A stretch of 64,000 nt of DNA from Desulfofundulus thermosubterraneus DSM 16057 (GCF_900142025.1 NZ_FQZM01000020.1:1-64000), one strand, 5' to 3'; numbered from the stretch's first letter, positions 8,951 through 18,224 are shown. Notes: generated by a model from the sequence alone, not told the origin. Made by a program: numbers and translations.

Positions 8951-9736
8951 TTGAAATGGCATAAATCTAGAATACTGGCAGTTTTGCTTGTTACCTTAAT
9001 GTTGCTGGCGGCCGGTTGTTCCGGGTGCACCCCGGATAACGGCCAAATTCCGGATACGGATGGTAAAAGACAAAAACCACCCGCCCAAAGCCAGTATGCT
9101 TTGCCCGTTGAGCCGGGTGAAAAGAAGGTGCCCGCCAGGCTGGTGGCCGCAACTGTAACTCGGGTGGTGGACGGGGACACCGTAATTGTGCGCCTGCAGA
9201 ACGGCAAAAGTGAAACGGTGCGCCTGATCGGCGTGAACAGTCCCGAGTCAACCAGGGAGGTGGAGCCCTACGGTAAAGAGGCCTCCGCCTACACCAGGAG
9301 CCGTTTGGACGGCCGGCGCATCTGGCTGGAAAGGGATGTGCAGGAAAGGGACCATTACGGGCGCATCCTGGCCTATGTCTGGCTTGAGCCTCCCGGCGGG
9401 GTTGATCCGGCGGAAGACGAAATTCGCAGCCACATGTTCAACACCGAACTGCTGCTCAAAGGCTATGCCCAGGTGATGACGGTTCCGCCCAATGTGAAAT
9501 ACGCGGACCTTTTCGTGCAGTTGCAGCGGGAGGCCCGGGAAAAGAAACGGGGTCTGTGGGGGCTGGAGGTAAAGGATAAGGAACCCTATTACATCGGCAA
9601 CGCCCGCAGCAAGAAATTCCACCGCCCTGATTGCGAATATGGCCGGCAGACGGCTCCGGACAACCGGGTGAGGTTTGCCACCAGGGAAAAGGCTCTGGAC
9701 GCGGGATACGAGCCCTGCAATGTTTGCAAGCCTTAA
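8951..9736 (+). CDS. Secreted lipoprotein thermonuclease (SNase family) with Cys-rich C-terminal domain
   Basis: The TTG at 8951 follows GAGAGGTGA by about 8 bases and produces a lipoprotein signal peptide ending in the lipobox LLAAGC (Cys near residue 23). Upstream in-frame codons would place the signal peptide internally. The SNase domain covers roughly residues 60-205: DGDTVIV, the catalytic Arg in VRLIGVNSPE with the following Glu, and ERDHYGRILAYVW carrying the second catalytic Arg. A short domain follows with Cys/His spacing like the Ada-type metal-binding module (FHRPDCEYG ... YEPCNVCKP). It probably degrades extracellular nucleic acid at the cell surface. The last 70 codons are duplicated as a decayed copy at 31054-31269. 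Confidence 0.88.
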   Translation: MKWHKSRILAVLLVTLMLLAAGCSGCTPDNGQIPDTDGKRQKPPAQSQYALPVEPGEKKVPARLVAATVTRVVDGDTVIVRLQNGKSETVRLIGVNSPESTREVEPYGKEASAYTRSRLDGRRIWLERDVQERDHYGRILAYVWLEPPGGVDPAEDEIRSHMFNTELLLKGYAQVMTVPPNVKYADLFVQLQREAREKKRGLWGLEVKDKEPYYIGNARSKKFHRPDCEYGRQTAPDNRVRFATREKALDAGYEPCNVCKP

Positions 9737-10340
9737 AAGGTTTTGTTGCTGAACAAGCATCCCCAGCATGGAAGATTCCTCAATATGTTAATTATTTCAA
9801 CCGGATACTAGAAATGGGGCAGGCAGAAGGAAGGCAGGTACGAGGTGGTGATCCGGCAGTATTTGCAGTAGTAACAGCGAATGAAAATGCGGCCACAGAA
9901 ATTTGCCGCGATGACGCTGCCCGGTAAAAACCGTGTTTTTGCGGGGTACCTTGACCAGACAACGGGGGTTGGGGCATGAAGCGGGTTGGGGGGAATAGGA
10001 AAGCCTTTGCCCGGGCGGTCGTATCTTCCGGCTATACTGATGTATAGGATATCTGTTGCATGGCGGTCACTTCCAGCGAACTTGTTGGGCCAGCAAGGCG
10101 AAGATGTTGCCCGCCGGGCAGGGTCTGGTCTCTGGTGTTATTTTCTAGTATAACATTTGGATCTCTTGGAGCTTGATAAGGACAAAATTAACAAAATGGC
10201 CTGCCGAGAATTTTCATCGAAGGAACTAATCCTTTGCTACGCAACGGACACCTTGGTTTTGCGCCGATTAAAACCGGGAGCTTTTACCGTGGGGTGGAAA
10301 CGAAGCCGGACTTTTTGCCGCCCCGGCTACCCGCGCCGGC
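9737..10340. other. Gene-poor interval before the decayed operon
   Basis: No intact gene is visible. An open plus-strand frame running to about 9927 contains a protein-like stretch (WKIPQYVNYFNRILEMGQ) with no recognisable family or start. Another weak frame, 10157-10340, cannot be joined to the AtuA-like remnant without a frame change. The promoter and the 5' part of the AtuA-like gene have probably been lost here. Confidence 0.4.
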
Positions 10341-11120
10341 TTTCCCGAGAATCTTTCCTATTACTTGGGGAAGGTGTTGGAGTGCGCTTCCTTCTGCGCG
10401 GAGCCTTACGGGGGAAAAGAAACGGTTATCGGGACCATCACGGACGAAGATGTCAAAGTCACCGCCATGCACCCGGAGCAGCGCTGCACGGTGGCTTCCG
10501 TTGCCGGACACGCGATGTACGAACGGGCCAACCCCTTTTACGAGTTTGTGCCCGGCGGGATGCTGGACATGACCGACTGTAAATACGAGCAGATCGACGA
10601 GAAAACTACCCGCATTACGGGACCAAAATTTGTTCCAGCGCAAGAAATCCGGGTTAAACTAGAGGGTGCCGGTAAGGTGGGCGAAAGGTACATCGGTATT
10701 GCTGGCATCCGGGACCCCTATACGATTCAGAATGTCGATCAGGTCATTCAATGGGCGAAGGAACAGGTAAAAGAAAGGTTCGGCGATGCTGGTTACCGGC
10801 TTTATTACCACGTTTTCGGCAAAAACGGGGTGATGGGCGACCTGGAGCCCATTAAAGAAATCCGCTCCCACGAGTTGTGCGTTGTGGTGGAAGGGGTGGC
10901 GCCAGACAAAAAAACGGCTGAAGAAATCACCATGATCGGCACCCGGCAGATCTTCTACGCCCGCCTGCCGGAGGTCAAAGGTACGGCTGGCAGCGCCGCT
11001 TTCCTCGTTGAAGAGGTTCTCCCGGCCAGCCCGGCTTATGTGTGGACGGTAAACCATACCGTGCCGGTGGATGATCCAATGGAACTTTTTCCTACCTATC
11101 TGACGGAAGCCGGGGTTTAA
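10341..11120 (+). pseudogene. AtuA-family (acyclic terpene utilization) protein, N-terminally truncated
   Basis: From about 10341 the frame matches the C-terminal 60 percent of AtuA-family proteins: LGKVLECASFCAEP, RCTVASVAGHAMYERANPF, PGGMLDMTDCKYEQ, IAGIRDPYTIQNVDQV, YHVFGKNGVMGDLEP, HELCVVVEGVAP and the terminal NHTVPVDDPMELFP. The family usually has about 170 further N-terminal residues, absent here: a stop at 10269-10271 ends the upstream frame. A TTG at 10365 could start a shortened protein, but no ribosome site precedes it. The downstream DUF4387 gene is the normal operon partner of this family, so the identification is supported by context. The original role was probably branched or hydroxy-acid catabolism, though the substrate is unknown. 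Confidence 0.7.
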
Positions 11121-11250
11121 AATTGCGCCGAGGTTAAGCAGGGAGTCCCCGACCGAGGGTTAACGCCTCTTTCGGATTGGAGTGAGAAGAAAAAAGTTAC
11201 CAGGTTCGTCTTTACGGTAAAACTGTTTGGAAAAAAGGAGTGATTTTCCC

Positions 11251-11525
11251 ATGAAAACCGTCAAACTGGTCGATTTGGCCAAGACCATTCGCAGCAAAAA
11301 CGCCGGTGTGGATAAGATAACCTTCGATATTATTTTCCGCGAAAAAGAAGACTACGAACTGGTAAAAAATAGCGGGGTAATTAGCAAAGAAAACATCGCC
11401 AAACTTTACGGTATCGACGAAAGTAGGATTTCCGATTTTGTTGCCTTTGATCCAGCCTGCGCCATTAAATTTACCATTTACCGCACCAGGCCCAGCGGCA
11501 GTCCCGGCAACGGGGATATTTTCGG
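11251..11525 (+). pseudogene. DUF4387 protein (AtuA partner), truncated at its 3' end
   Basis: The ATG at 11251 has an AAGGAG site 10 bases upstream. The product starts VKLVDLAKTIRSKNAGVDK and carries YELVKNSGVISKENIAKLYG and FDPACAIKFTIYR, the diagnostic blocks of the small DUF4387 proteins encoded beside AtuA-family genes. The family continues with a G-D-x-D-x-[YF]-G-A-Q-Q-H tail, but here, after GNGDIFG, the sequence passes directly into part of a substrate-binding protein gene in another frame. The 3' end was therefore lost in a deletion with its junction near 11520-11530. Translation would run on to 11622 out of frame. Confidence 0.7.
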
Positions 11526-12067
11526 TGGGCGACCAAAAGTTTGCAGAAAAGCCGGTGGGTTGCGGGCCCTTCAAGTTTGTGGAAGGAAAGCTGGATTCGC
11601 AGATCGTCCTGGAGCGGTTTGACGGTTACTACGGCGGCTCCCCTGACCTGCCCCCGGTAGGTCCGGCCAAGCTGAAGAAAGTGGTCTTCAAGATGCTGCC
11701 GGAGCCTTCCACCCGAGTGGCGGCGCTGAAAGCCGGTGAAATCCAGATTGCTGAGGATATTCCAGTCGACGTGACGAAAGATTTAAAGAACGATCCAGAT
11801 GTAAAAATTGTCACTACCCAAGGAACCCGCTGTTATATGATCGAATTAAACAATCAGAAGATTACCGATCACAGAGTTCGCCAAGCTTTGAACTACGCGG
11901 TGAACTGGGACGAAATCCTGACGGCCATATACGGCGGGCACGCCCACCGTCTGAGCACGGCTTTTCTGCCCAGCGGCTTTGGTTTCGATGATAGCATCAA
12001 GCCTTACCCCTACGATCCGGAAAAGGCCAAGCAATTGCTAAAAGAGGCCGGGTATAAAACCATGTAG
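11526..12067 (+). pseudogene. Internal fragment of a Dpp/Opp-type substrate-binding protein (SBP_bac_5)
   Basis: The segment encodes about 180 residues of a family 5 extracellular solute-binding protein: KPVGCGPFKFVEGKLDS, GAPKLKK-like linker, RVAALKAGEIQIAEDIP, RVRQALNYAVNWDEIL and YPYDPEKAKQLLKEAGY. Both ends are missing: the signal peptide and first about 170 residues upstream, and the C-terminal lobe after LLKEAGYKTM, where a TAG falls. It can no longer be exported or fold as a binding protein. It marks the original binding-protein gene of the ABC transporter that follows. Confidence 0.75.
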
Positions 12068-12122
12068 CAAGAAACTGCCCTTTTTCATCCGATGTCCCGG
12101 CAGAGTGTGTGTTACCCCCGGT

Positions 12123-12151
12123 CCGCAAGCGGTAAAGCTCACCGCTTGCGG
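12123..12151 (+). terminator. Perfect 11-bp hairpin between binding-protein and permease genes
   Basis: CCGCAAGCGGT (12123-12133) and ACCGCTTGCGG (12141-12151) pair perfectly around a 7-base loop and are followed by GTTTTCC. Hairpins in this place are common in ABC operons, where they stabilise or partly terminate the binding-protein message so that it exceeds the permease message. The U-tract is short, so partial termination or RNA stabilisation is likelier than full termination. Confidence 0.55.
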
Positions 12152-12215
12152 GTTTTCCGGGCGGCTGGGCGGGAAGTCTGCCCAGGGAAAGGGTGTCCAA
12201 AGAGGGGGTGAGCAG

Positions 12216-13115
12216 ATGAAAACCACCAAAGTTGTCCAGCGCCTGTTCGAAAGCATACCGCTGTTTGTTTTGACCATTATCGCTGTATTTTTTCTGGTCC
12301 GCATTATGCCGGGCGACCCCGTCGACATCATGATGGGCAGTGCGGGAAACGTTTCCCAGGAGCAAATCGAGCAGATGCGTAGCCAGCTGGGCCTGGACAA
12401 ACCGATTGCCGTCCAGTTTGCCGATTTTGTCCGGGGGGCGGCTCACGGCGACCTTGGCTATTCCATCACGCAGAGCAAAAAGGTGACCGACCTGCTTGTA
12501 GAGACCTTTCCCGCCACCATTGAACTTGCTCTGGCAGCATTTTTATTTGCCATCCTGATCGGTTTGCCAGTGGGGATTTTCTCGGCGGTCAAGCAAAATT
12601 CCTGGGTGGACCGCCTCGACCCGACACTGGAGCTGCAGAAAATCACCGGTTTGTTTCTTTTGGACAGTATTCTTACGGGTAACTGGGCTGCTTTCCGCAG
12701 TGCGTTCACCCATTTGATCCTGCCCGCGGTTACCCTGGGGGCGGAGTTGTTGGCGATCGTGGCCCGGATCAGCCGCTCCAGCATGGTGGAAGTGCTACGC
12801 CACGATTACGTCCAACTGGCTTGCTCGAAAGGGCTGAAAGAGACCGCGGTGATTTTCAAGCATGCCCTGCCGAACGCACTGATCCCCACGGTGACCGTGG
12901 TGGGCCTGCAGATGGGCGTATTGCTGGGCGGAAATATGATTGTGGAAACGGTCTTTGGCTGGCCCGGCCTGGGGCGCCTGGTTGTCCAGTCGATTTTCGC
13001 CCGGGACTACACGGTGATTCAGGGCGCCGTAATGCTCTATGGGGTCACCTTTATTCTGGCCAACCTGCTCGTAGACATCGTTTACACCTATTTAAACCCG
13101 AAGATCTCCCTCTAG
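12216..13115 (+). pseudogene. DppB-type ABC permease with an in-frame internal deletion
   Basis: The ATG at 12216 follows GAGGGGGTGAG and opens a 299-residue member of the DppB/OppB inner-membrane permease family: LVRIMPGDPVDIMMG, HGDLGYSI, LPAVTLGAELLAIVARISRSSMVEVLRHDYVQLACSKGL (EAA-type loop) and VETVFGWPGLGRLVVQSI. The segment expected after the GIFSAVKQNSWVDR block, which contains a membrane helix with the G-V-S-x-P-x-F-W motif and a loop ending in L-P-x-x-G-R, is missing. The text jumps to LDPTLELQKITGLFLLDS near 12613. Roughly 40 residues are gone without breaking the frame. A membrane helix is thereby lost, so function is doubtful. Confidence 0.7.
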
Positions 13116-13120
13116 CATCA

Positions 13121-13861
13121 ATGAATGGGGGTTTTTGTAAAGTGAAAGGAGCTCCGGAGTTATCGACCACGCCGCTGCCCGCAGCATCCCGCGGGACAAG
13201 CGTTTCCCCCTGGAAAAAGACCCTGCAGGAGCTGGCGGCTCACCCTTCCGGTCTGATCGGGGCGATCGTCATTTTGCTATACCTCGTAGTGGCGATTTTG
13301 GCCCCGGTGCTGGCGCCTTATTCCCCTACGGAAATGGATTTGCGGGCACGCTTGATGCCTCCCGCCTGGGTGACCGGGGGCTCCCTCCATCACCTCCTGG
13401 GAACGGACCAATTGGGGCAGGATCTTTTGTACCGGATCATTTACGGGTCGCGGGTTTCCATCAACGTCGGGCTGTTTTCCGTGTTGATTTCTCTCCTGGT
13501 GGGGAGCGCGCTGGGGAGCATTGCCGGTTATTACCGGGGGTGGTTTGACCGGATTGTCTCCCGGTCGCCGATAATGGCCGTGCCCTGCCTTCTTTTCGCC
13601 ATTTTCGCCATGGCCATTTTGGGGCCGGGCGTACCTAATTTGATTATTGCTTTAAGCATCAAAGCTTGGATTGAGTTTTACCGGCTATTCCGGGGCGAAG
13701 TCATTTCCGAAAAGACCAAGGAGTACGTAGAGGCGGCCAGGATGCTGGGGCGGTCCGGTCCGGCGATTATCCTGGCGGAGATTTTGCCCAACGTGGTCCG
13801 TTCCCTGGTGGTTTTATGCACGCTGCGCCTCGGGTATGGTTTTGGAGTGGAATTTACCTGA
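13121..13861 (+). pseudogene. DppC-type ABC permease, C-terminally truncated
   Basis: This is the second permease of the Dpp/Opp transporter, beginning 6 bases after dppB. Family blocks are ILAPVLAPYSPTEMD, LLGTDQLGQDLLYRIIYGSR, ALGSIAGYYRGWFDRIVSR and the EAA loop GEVISEKTKEYVEAARMLGRSGPAIILAEILPN. The usual sequence then continues with L-T-E-A-S-L-S-F-L-G-L-G and two more helices; here it ends after TLRLGYGFGVEFT. About 60 residues are missing. A small in-frame change is also suggested at IVSRSPIMAVP, where two residues of the usual motif are absent. The start at 13121 is used; GTG at 13142 is an alternative. Confidence 0.7.
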
Positions 13862-13886
13862 CAATTAACGGGAAGGTGCTCGGCGT

Positions 13887-14340
13887 ATGCTGGATATCAA
13901 GCGTTTAACCGTAAAATTTAAGACAAAGCACGGCATGGTGCACGCGGTGAGTGACGTTTCTATCGGCAATCAGATTGCAGAATCTTTAAAAATTCACGAT
14001 CTGTACCGGGGCCGGGAGAGGGAAAGGGTATTAGAGCTGATGCGGGAGGTGGGGATCCCTTCCCCGGAAAGCCGTATCCGGGAATACCCGCACCAGTTCA
14101 GCGGCGGACAGCGCCAGCGGATCGGAATTGCCCGGGCGCTGGCCATGCATCCCCGGTTTATCGTCGCCGACGAGCCGGTATCCGCTCTGGACGTGTCGGT
14201 GCAGGCGCAGATTATCAACCTGCTGATGGACTTGCAGGAACAGTTCCGGCTCACCTACCTTTTCATCGCTCACGACATCAATGTGGTGCACCACATTAGC
14301 AACCGGATCGCCGTGATGTATCTGGGCCGGGTGGTGGAAA
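13887..14340 (+). pseudogene. DppD/DppF-type ABC ATPase lacking Walker A and the C-terminal domain
   Basis: The start [25 protein letters not shown] is the N-terminus of an oligopeptide-type ATPase. Instead of the Walker A loop GESGSGKS, the frame jumps to [16 protein letters not shown] and then carries the Q-loop-distal half: signature [15 protein letters not shown], Walker [13 protein letters not shown] and switch His in [12 protein letters not shown]. Without Walker A it cannot bind ATP normally. The N-terminal part resembles DppD and the rest resembles DppF, so the deletion may have fused two neighbouring ATPase genes. After VVEIAG the homology ends and the next gene begins in another frame. 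Confidence 0.75.
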
Positions 14341-14898
14341 TTGCCGGTAGCGAGCCTGGTTGTTACCGGCGGGGTCCGGCCGCTGCTGGAGGACTTGTTG
14401 GCCAGACCGGTCCTGCTCGGCCTAAAGGAGCAAAACCCGGCCCGCTATGCTTACGACTACCAGTTAATTGCCGAAGCCCTGCGCCGGGACATGCCCGTTT
14501 TAGGGATTTGCCGCGGCCACCAGATGATCAACGAGGTGACGGGCGGAAGCCTGTGCCTGCGCATCCCCCAACCGCACCCGCACCGCCAGACAGGCTCGCC
14601 CGCCACACCGGTCCACGCGGTGGAAATCGAGCCGGATACGCTAGTCCACCGGATTGTGGGGGAGCGGCGCCTGGCCGTCAACAGCCTACACCTTCAGGCG
14701 GTGGAAAGGGTAGGCCCGGGAATGGTTGTATCGGCTAGGGCGGAGGATGGCGTGATCGAAGCCATCGAGAGCAAAAAACACTCCTTTGTCCTAGGCGTTC
14801 AGTTCCACCCGGAGAAAATGGCCGCCGCCTCCGTCTATATGAACTTTTTCCGGGTCCTGGTAGAACGGGCGGAAGCCTTCCGGAAGAGGTTGAAGTAG
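14341..14898 (+). pseudogene. Peptidase C26 / gamma-glutamyl hydrolase-type amidotransferase, N-terminally truncated
   Basis: The product resembles PuuD-like class I glutamine amidotransferases. The nucleophile elbow [16 protein letters not shown] carries the catalytic Cys, [15 protein letters not shown] a conserved His loop, and FVLGVQFHPEKM the catalytic His and Glu. The family's first 60-80 residues are missing: the TTG at 14341 has no ribosome site, and the upstream DNA is the broken ATPase gene. The catalytic residues survive, so a shortened enzyme cannot be excluded. In the intact operon it probably hydrolysed a gamma-glutamyl or amide bond of the imported compound. Confidence 0.65.
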
Positions 14899-15203
14899 TT
14901 TTTACTTAACTATCCTGCTAGGGGTACGGCGCTGGTAGCCGTTTTTACTTTGCTTTCCAAGATACTGGGCTTTAGGCGCTAAATTGCGTTGACCTGCGTT
15001 TTTGGGGGTACCGACACTTACCTAGTGGTGGCCTACGCGTTGCGTCAGGAGAAATTATCCCATTGCGTGGCATCCCGTCAGGAGATCATTCGCCACATAA
15101 AAGACGCCGGATTTATCCCGGCGCAAAGGAATAACCTTATACAATCTGATCAGAACTTGTGAGGAGTTATTATCTCCCGTAACCAGTGCCTCTTCGGGAA
15201 GCC
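14899..15203. other. Interval between convergent units, with a possible gene tail at 15071-15162
   Basis: The plus frame ending at the TGA at 15160-15162 encodes ASRQEIIRHIKDAGFIPAQR and a few more residues. This reads like the C-terminus of a real protein (several radical SAM families end in a similar I-x-x-A-G-x-x-P-x-x-R pattern), but nothing upstream continues it. The inverted repeat GCCGG...CCGGC near 15108-15126 lies in the same place. Otherwise nothing identifiable is present. Confidence 0.3.
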
Positions 15204-16349
15204 CTATTTTTTCCCCTTTTTTAGGCTGTCCCTGGCGATCACAATCATCTGGATGTCAGAAGTCCCCGCCGACGGGATCAGTAACTGGGCATCGCGGTAT
15301 AGCCGCTGGGCAGCAAACTCCATCATAACGCCGTACCCGCCGTATATGTCTACGGTCTTCTTAGCGCACTGGACGGCAGCCTCCGTGGAATAATACTTGG
15401 CAATGGCAAACTCTACGTCGCAGCGCATTCCCTTTTCTTTCAACCAGGCTGCCCGGTAAGTCAACAGCCGGCTGCTTTCCAAGGCGATGCGAATATCGGC
15501 AATGCGTGCTTGAATGGCTTGGTGAACGCTGATCGGCTTTCCGCCAAGAATTCTTTCGTTGGCAAACTTAACCGCTTCCTCCAGGCAACTTTCCAGAATG
15601 CCCAAAGCCACCCCGGCCATCCCGCAGCGTCCCGTTTCGCTAATGGCTTTTAAGGCTATCTTTAAACCATCGCCTTCCTTCCCGATTAAATTTTCCACAG
15701 GAACAATACAGTTTTCAAAAATCAGTTCGCCGGTCGTGCAGCCGTGGAATCCCATCTTGTTTTCCTTGCGGCCGGGCTTAAAGCCGGGCATCCCCTTTTC
15801 CACAATAAAGGCGCTAAACTGCAACGGATCCTGGCTGGTGCGGGCAACGACAGTGATTATATCCGCTTCGTGAGAGTTGGTGATAAAAATCTTTCTCCCG
15901 TTTAGGATATAATTATCCCCTTCCTTTTTCGCTTCCGTCACAATCCCCGTTGGGTCAGAACCGCCCGAAGCCTCGGTAACTGCCACCGTAGCCAGTTTTT
16001 CGCCCTTTGCTAATGAAGGGAGATATTTTTGTTTTTGCTCTTCGGACGCCGCTTCCAAAAAAGGCGCTATTCCCAGATAAAAAACCTGAGTGGCCATGCC
16101 GACCGCCGCTGATACCCGGCTAATCTCTTCCAAAATAATTACCCGCGCCAGGGCGCCCATTTCTAAGCCGCCGTATTTTTTAGGAATATCGACGGCAAAA
16201 AAACCATTTTGCCCCATCGCCTTATAAATATCTACCGGCGCATTTTTTGTCTCTTCCATTTCCTGCACGCGCGGGGCGACCACCTTCTCCGCAAATTCAC
16301 GCACACCTTTTTGCAAAAGCTCCTGTTCCTGGGTAAAACTAAAGTCCAT
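15204..16349 (-). CDS. Acyl-CoA dehydrogenase family protein with Ala at the usual catalytic Glu position
   Basis: A 381-residue flavoprotein of the acyl-CoA dehydrogenase superfamily starts at an ATG preceded by GAGGAGG. FAD-binding and fold markers are present: VTEASGGSDPTG, ITNSHEADIITVVA, SETGRCGMAGVALGI and VDIYGGYGVMMEFAAQRLYRDA. The usual catalytic motif I-Y-E-G-T is here PSAGT with Ala361 in place of Glu. The base may sit elsewhere, as known for isovaleryl-type members, or the enzyme may run in a non-standard reaction, for example as an enoyl-CoA reductase. It is the last gene of a minus-strand etfB-etfA-acd operon, an arrangement also used by bifurcating acyl-CoA dehydrogenase/ETF complexes. 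Confidence 0.88.
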   Translation of the reverse strand: MDFSFTQEQELLQKGVREFAEKVVAPRVQEMEETKNAPVDIYKAMGQNGFFAVDIPKKYGGLEMGALARVIILEEISRVSAAVGMATQVFYLGIAPFLEAASEEQKQKYLPSLAKGEKLATVAVTEASGGSDPTGIVTEAKKEGDNYILNGRKIFITNSHEADIITVVARTSQDPLQFSAFIVEKGMPGFKPGRKENKMGFHGCTTGELIFENCIVPVENLIGKEGDGLKIALKAISETGRCGMAGVALGILESCLEEAVKFANERILGGKPISVHQAIQARIADIRIALESSRLLTYRAAWLKEKGMRCDVEFAIAKYYSTEAAVQCAKKTVDIYGGYGVMMEFAAQRLYRDAQLLIPSAGTSDIQMIVIARDSLKKGKK

Positions 16350-16365
16350 AAATCAACCTCCTCAT

Positions 16366-17376
16366 TTAATTTTTTTCTTGAGCAATTGCTTCGATTAATA
16401 AAGGCACTATTTCCTTATAATCACCGACAATGCCGTAATCAGCCATTTTAAAAATAGGTGCCTTAGGATTATTATTTATTGCAACGATTTTTTGCGCGTC
16501 TTGAATGCCTACGGTATGCTGGATGTCTCCGGAAATTCCGACCCCTATGTAGAGCTCCGGCCGGACCGTCTTCCCACTCTGGCCGATCATTTGGGATTCT
16601 TTTGCCCATCCTTCATCAACCGCCGGACGCGTCGCTCCAACCGCCCCTCCCATTAGCGCAGCCAGTTCCTCTATTTTTGCCCATCCTTCCTTGCTGCCGA
16701 CACCGGCCCCTCCGGCAACCACCACCTTTGCCTTTTCCAGGGGCATCCCCGCATGCTTTTCCTGTTTTATTTCCAGCACTTTCACAGGAATCGGGCCGGT
16801 AAATTCAAAGGCAACTTCTCTAATCATCCCCTTTTTAATCCCTGGTTTACTTTCGGTTTTGGTAAACACCCCCTGTTTGATGGTGGCTATTTGGGGCCTG
16901 CTATAAGGGCTGATGATTATGGCCATGAGGCTTCCGCCGAATCCCGGCACGTACTGCAGCAAGTTGCCATGGTCATCCACATCTAAATTAACGCAGTGGG
17001 CGGAACACCCCACGCCAAGGCGCGCTGCTAAGGCGGGTGCTAGGCTCATCCCGGCGTAGGTAGCGCCAATAAGCAAGGAATTGGGGGGGTTTTCTTTAAC
17101 TAACTTTTCCAGAATGCGTGGATAAAGCCAGCTGTTGTAATGTGCCAGGGGGGGAGCGTCTACTTTATAGACAACATCTACACCGCAGGCCAGCAATTCC
17201 TCGGCCAAATCCGAAACATCATAGCCAATAAGCACAGAGGCCAGACTCCCGCCAAGCTTGTCGGACAGCCGCCTGCCCGGAGCCAATAACTCGTAAACTA
17301 CGCCAGCCAACCTTTTATTCTTTTGCTCGGCAAATACCCAGATGTCCGAACTTGCTTTTAGCCCTTGATTATCCAT
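16366..17376 (-). CDS. etfA: Electron transfer flavoprotein alpha subunit
   Basis: The 336-residue product has the ETF-alpha architecture: an N-terminal Rossmann-like domain (WVFAEQKNKRLAGVVYELL; LLIGATYAGMSLAPALAARLGVGCSAHC) and the C-terminal FAD domain with VVAGGAGVGSKEGW, GATRPAVDEGW, IGQSGKTVRPELYIGVGISGDIQH and IVAINNNPKAPIFKMADYGIVGD. It pairs with the etfB gene 4 bases upstream and passes electrons from the neighbouring acyl-CoA dehydrogenase. The window has a second, distinct EtfA at 24518-25471. Confidence 0.92.
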   Translation of the reverse strand: MDNQGLKASSDIWVFAEQKNKRLAGVVYELLAPGRRLSDKLGGSLASVLIGYDVSDLAEELLACGVDVVYKVDAPPLAHYNSWLYPRILEKLVKENPPNSLLIGATYAGMSLAPALAARLGVGCSAHCVNLDVDDHGNLLQYVPGFGGSLMAIIISPYSRPQIATIKQGVFTKTESKPGIKKGMIREVAFEFTGPIPVKVLEIKQEKHAGMPLEKAKVVVAGGAGVGSKEGWAKIEELAALMGGAVGATRPAVDEGWAKESQMIGQSGKTVRPELYIGVGISGDIQHTVGIQDAQKIVAINNNPKAPIFKMADYGIVGDYKEIVPLLIEAIAQEKN

Positions 17377-17380
17377 AGGC

Positions 17381-18175
17381 TTAAATTACCCCCCATTCCC
17401 GGAATTTTTTAACTAGAAGGCTGATAGCTTCCGGCGTTCCTTCGTGAAGCTCGCTCTTGCGCGCAAAAGAAACTTCCCGAATATCGGCGATTCTTGTCGG
17501 CGACCCTTTTTCCCCCACCCGCTCTGGGTCTACCTCCAGATCCGAACTGCCGAGGATATGCAATGGCTTCGCGGCTGCCGCCGCAATCCCGAACAATCCG
17601 AGGGTGCGCGGCTCGTTAATCTCCCGGGAAACGGTAATTAAAGCGGGCAAATCGATTTCCGCCAGTATGGTTCCTTCTTCAGTTTTTAAAGTTAATTCCA
17701 AACTATGTTCACTATGCCTTTTTACCTGGGTTACAAAACTCGCGTGGGGGAGCCCTAAATGTTCGGCCACCTGGGGCCCTACTTGAGCGGTGTTGCCGTC
17801 TGTGCTGGCTGCTCCGGTAATGACCAAATCAAAATCTCTGATCTTTTTGACTCCTTGAGCTAAAACGTACGCCGTAGCCAACGTATCGCTGCCGGCAAAA
17901 GCCGGGTCGGACAACAAAAACGCTTCATCCGCCCCGAACGCCAGCACTTCTCTTAAAACACTTTCCGCAAATGGGGGGGCCATGGACAAAGCCGTTACCT
18001 TCCCTCCAAAGCTTTCCTTTAATTGCAGGGCCGCTTCCAGCGCATTTTTATCTAAAGGGTTGATTACGGTAGCAACATTGCCTCGTTTCACTGTCTTAGT
18101 TTTTTGATCGAATTCAACTGGCGAACGAAAGTCGGGGACGGGTTTTACGCAAACAATTATGTGCAAAGGTTTCAT
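17381..18175 (-). CDS. etfB: Electron transfer flavoprotein beta subunit
   Basis: The 264-residue ETF-beta starts at an ATG with AGGTGG upstream. Typical features are IIVCVKPVPDFRSPVEFD, INPLDKNALEAALQLKE, LSDPAFAGSDTLATAYVL, DLVITGAASTDGNTAQVGP and the signature-like region with PALITVSREINEPR. First gene of the surviving operon etfB-etfA-acd. Upstream, on the same strand, lies the decayed tail of a dehydratase-like gene, so this operon once carried at least one more catabolic gene. Confidence 0.9.
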   Translation of the reverse strand: MKPLHIIVCVKPVPDFRSPVEFDQKTKTVKRGNVATVINPLDKNALEAALQLKESFGGKVTALSMAPPFAESVLREVLAFGADEAFLLSDPAFAGSDTLATAYVLAQGVKKIRDFDLVITGAASTDGNTAQVGPQVAEHLGLPHASFVTQVKRHSEHSLELTLKTEEGTILAEIDLPALITVSREINEPRTLGLFGIAAAAAKPLHILGSSDLEVDPERVGEKGSPTRIADIREVSFARKSELHEGTPEAISLLVKKFREWGVI

Positions 18176-18224
18176 CTGGCACCACCTTTACGCTTTTTTC
18201 TTCTCGGGACATCACTTATATTTC

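Noticed and set aside
12821-13120. Upstream extension of the DppC frame
   Set aside because: It overlaps the dppB coding region in another frame and does not resemble a permease N-terminus; the start at 13121 is sufficient.
18177-18193. Sigma54-like sequence TGGCAC-N5-TTACG on the plus strand
   Set aside because: It lies at the start codon region of the minus-strand etfB, points toward a gene more than 700 bases away and has a mismatch in the essential -12 element.
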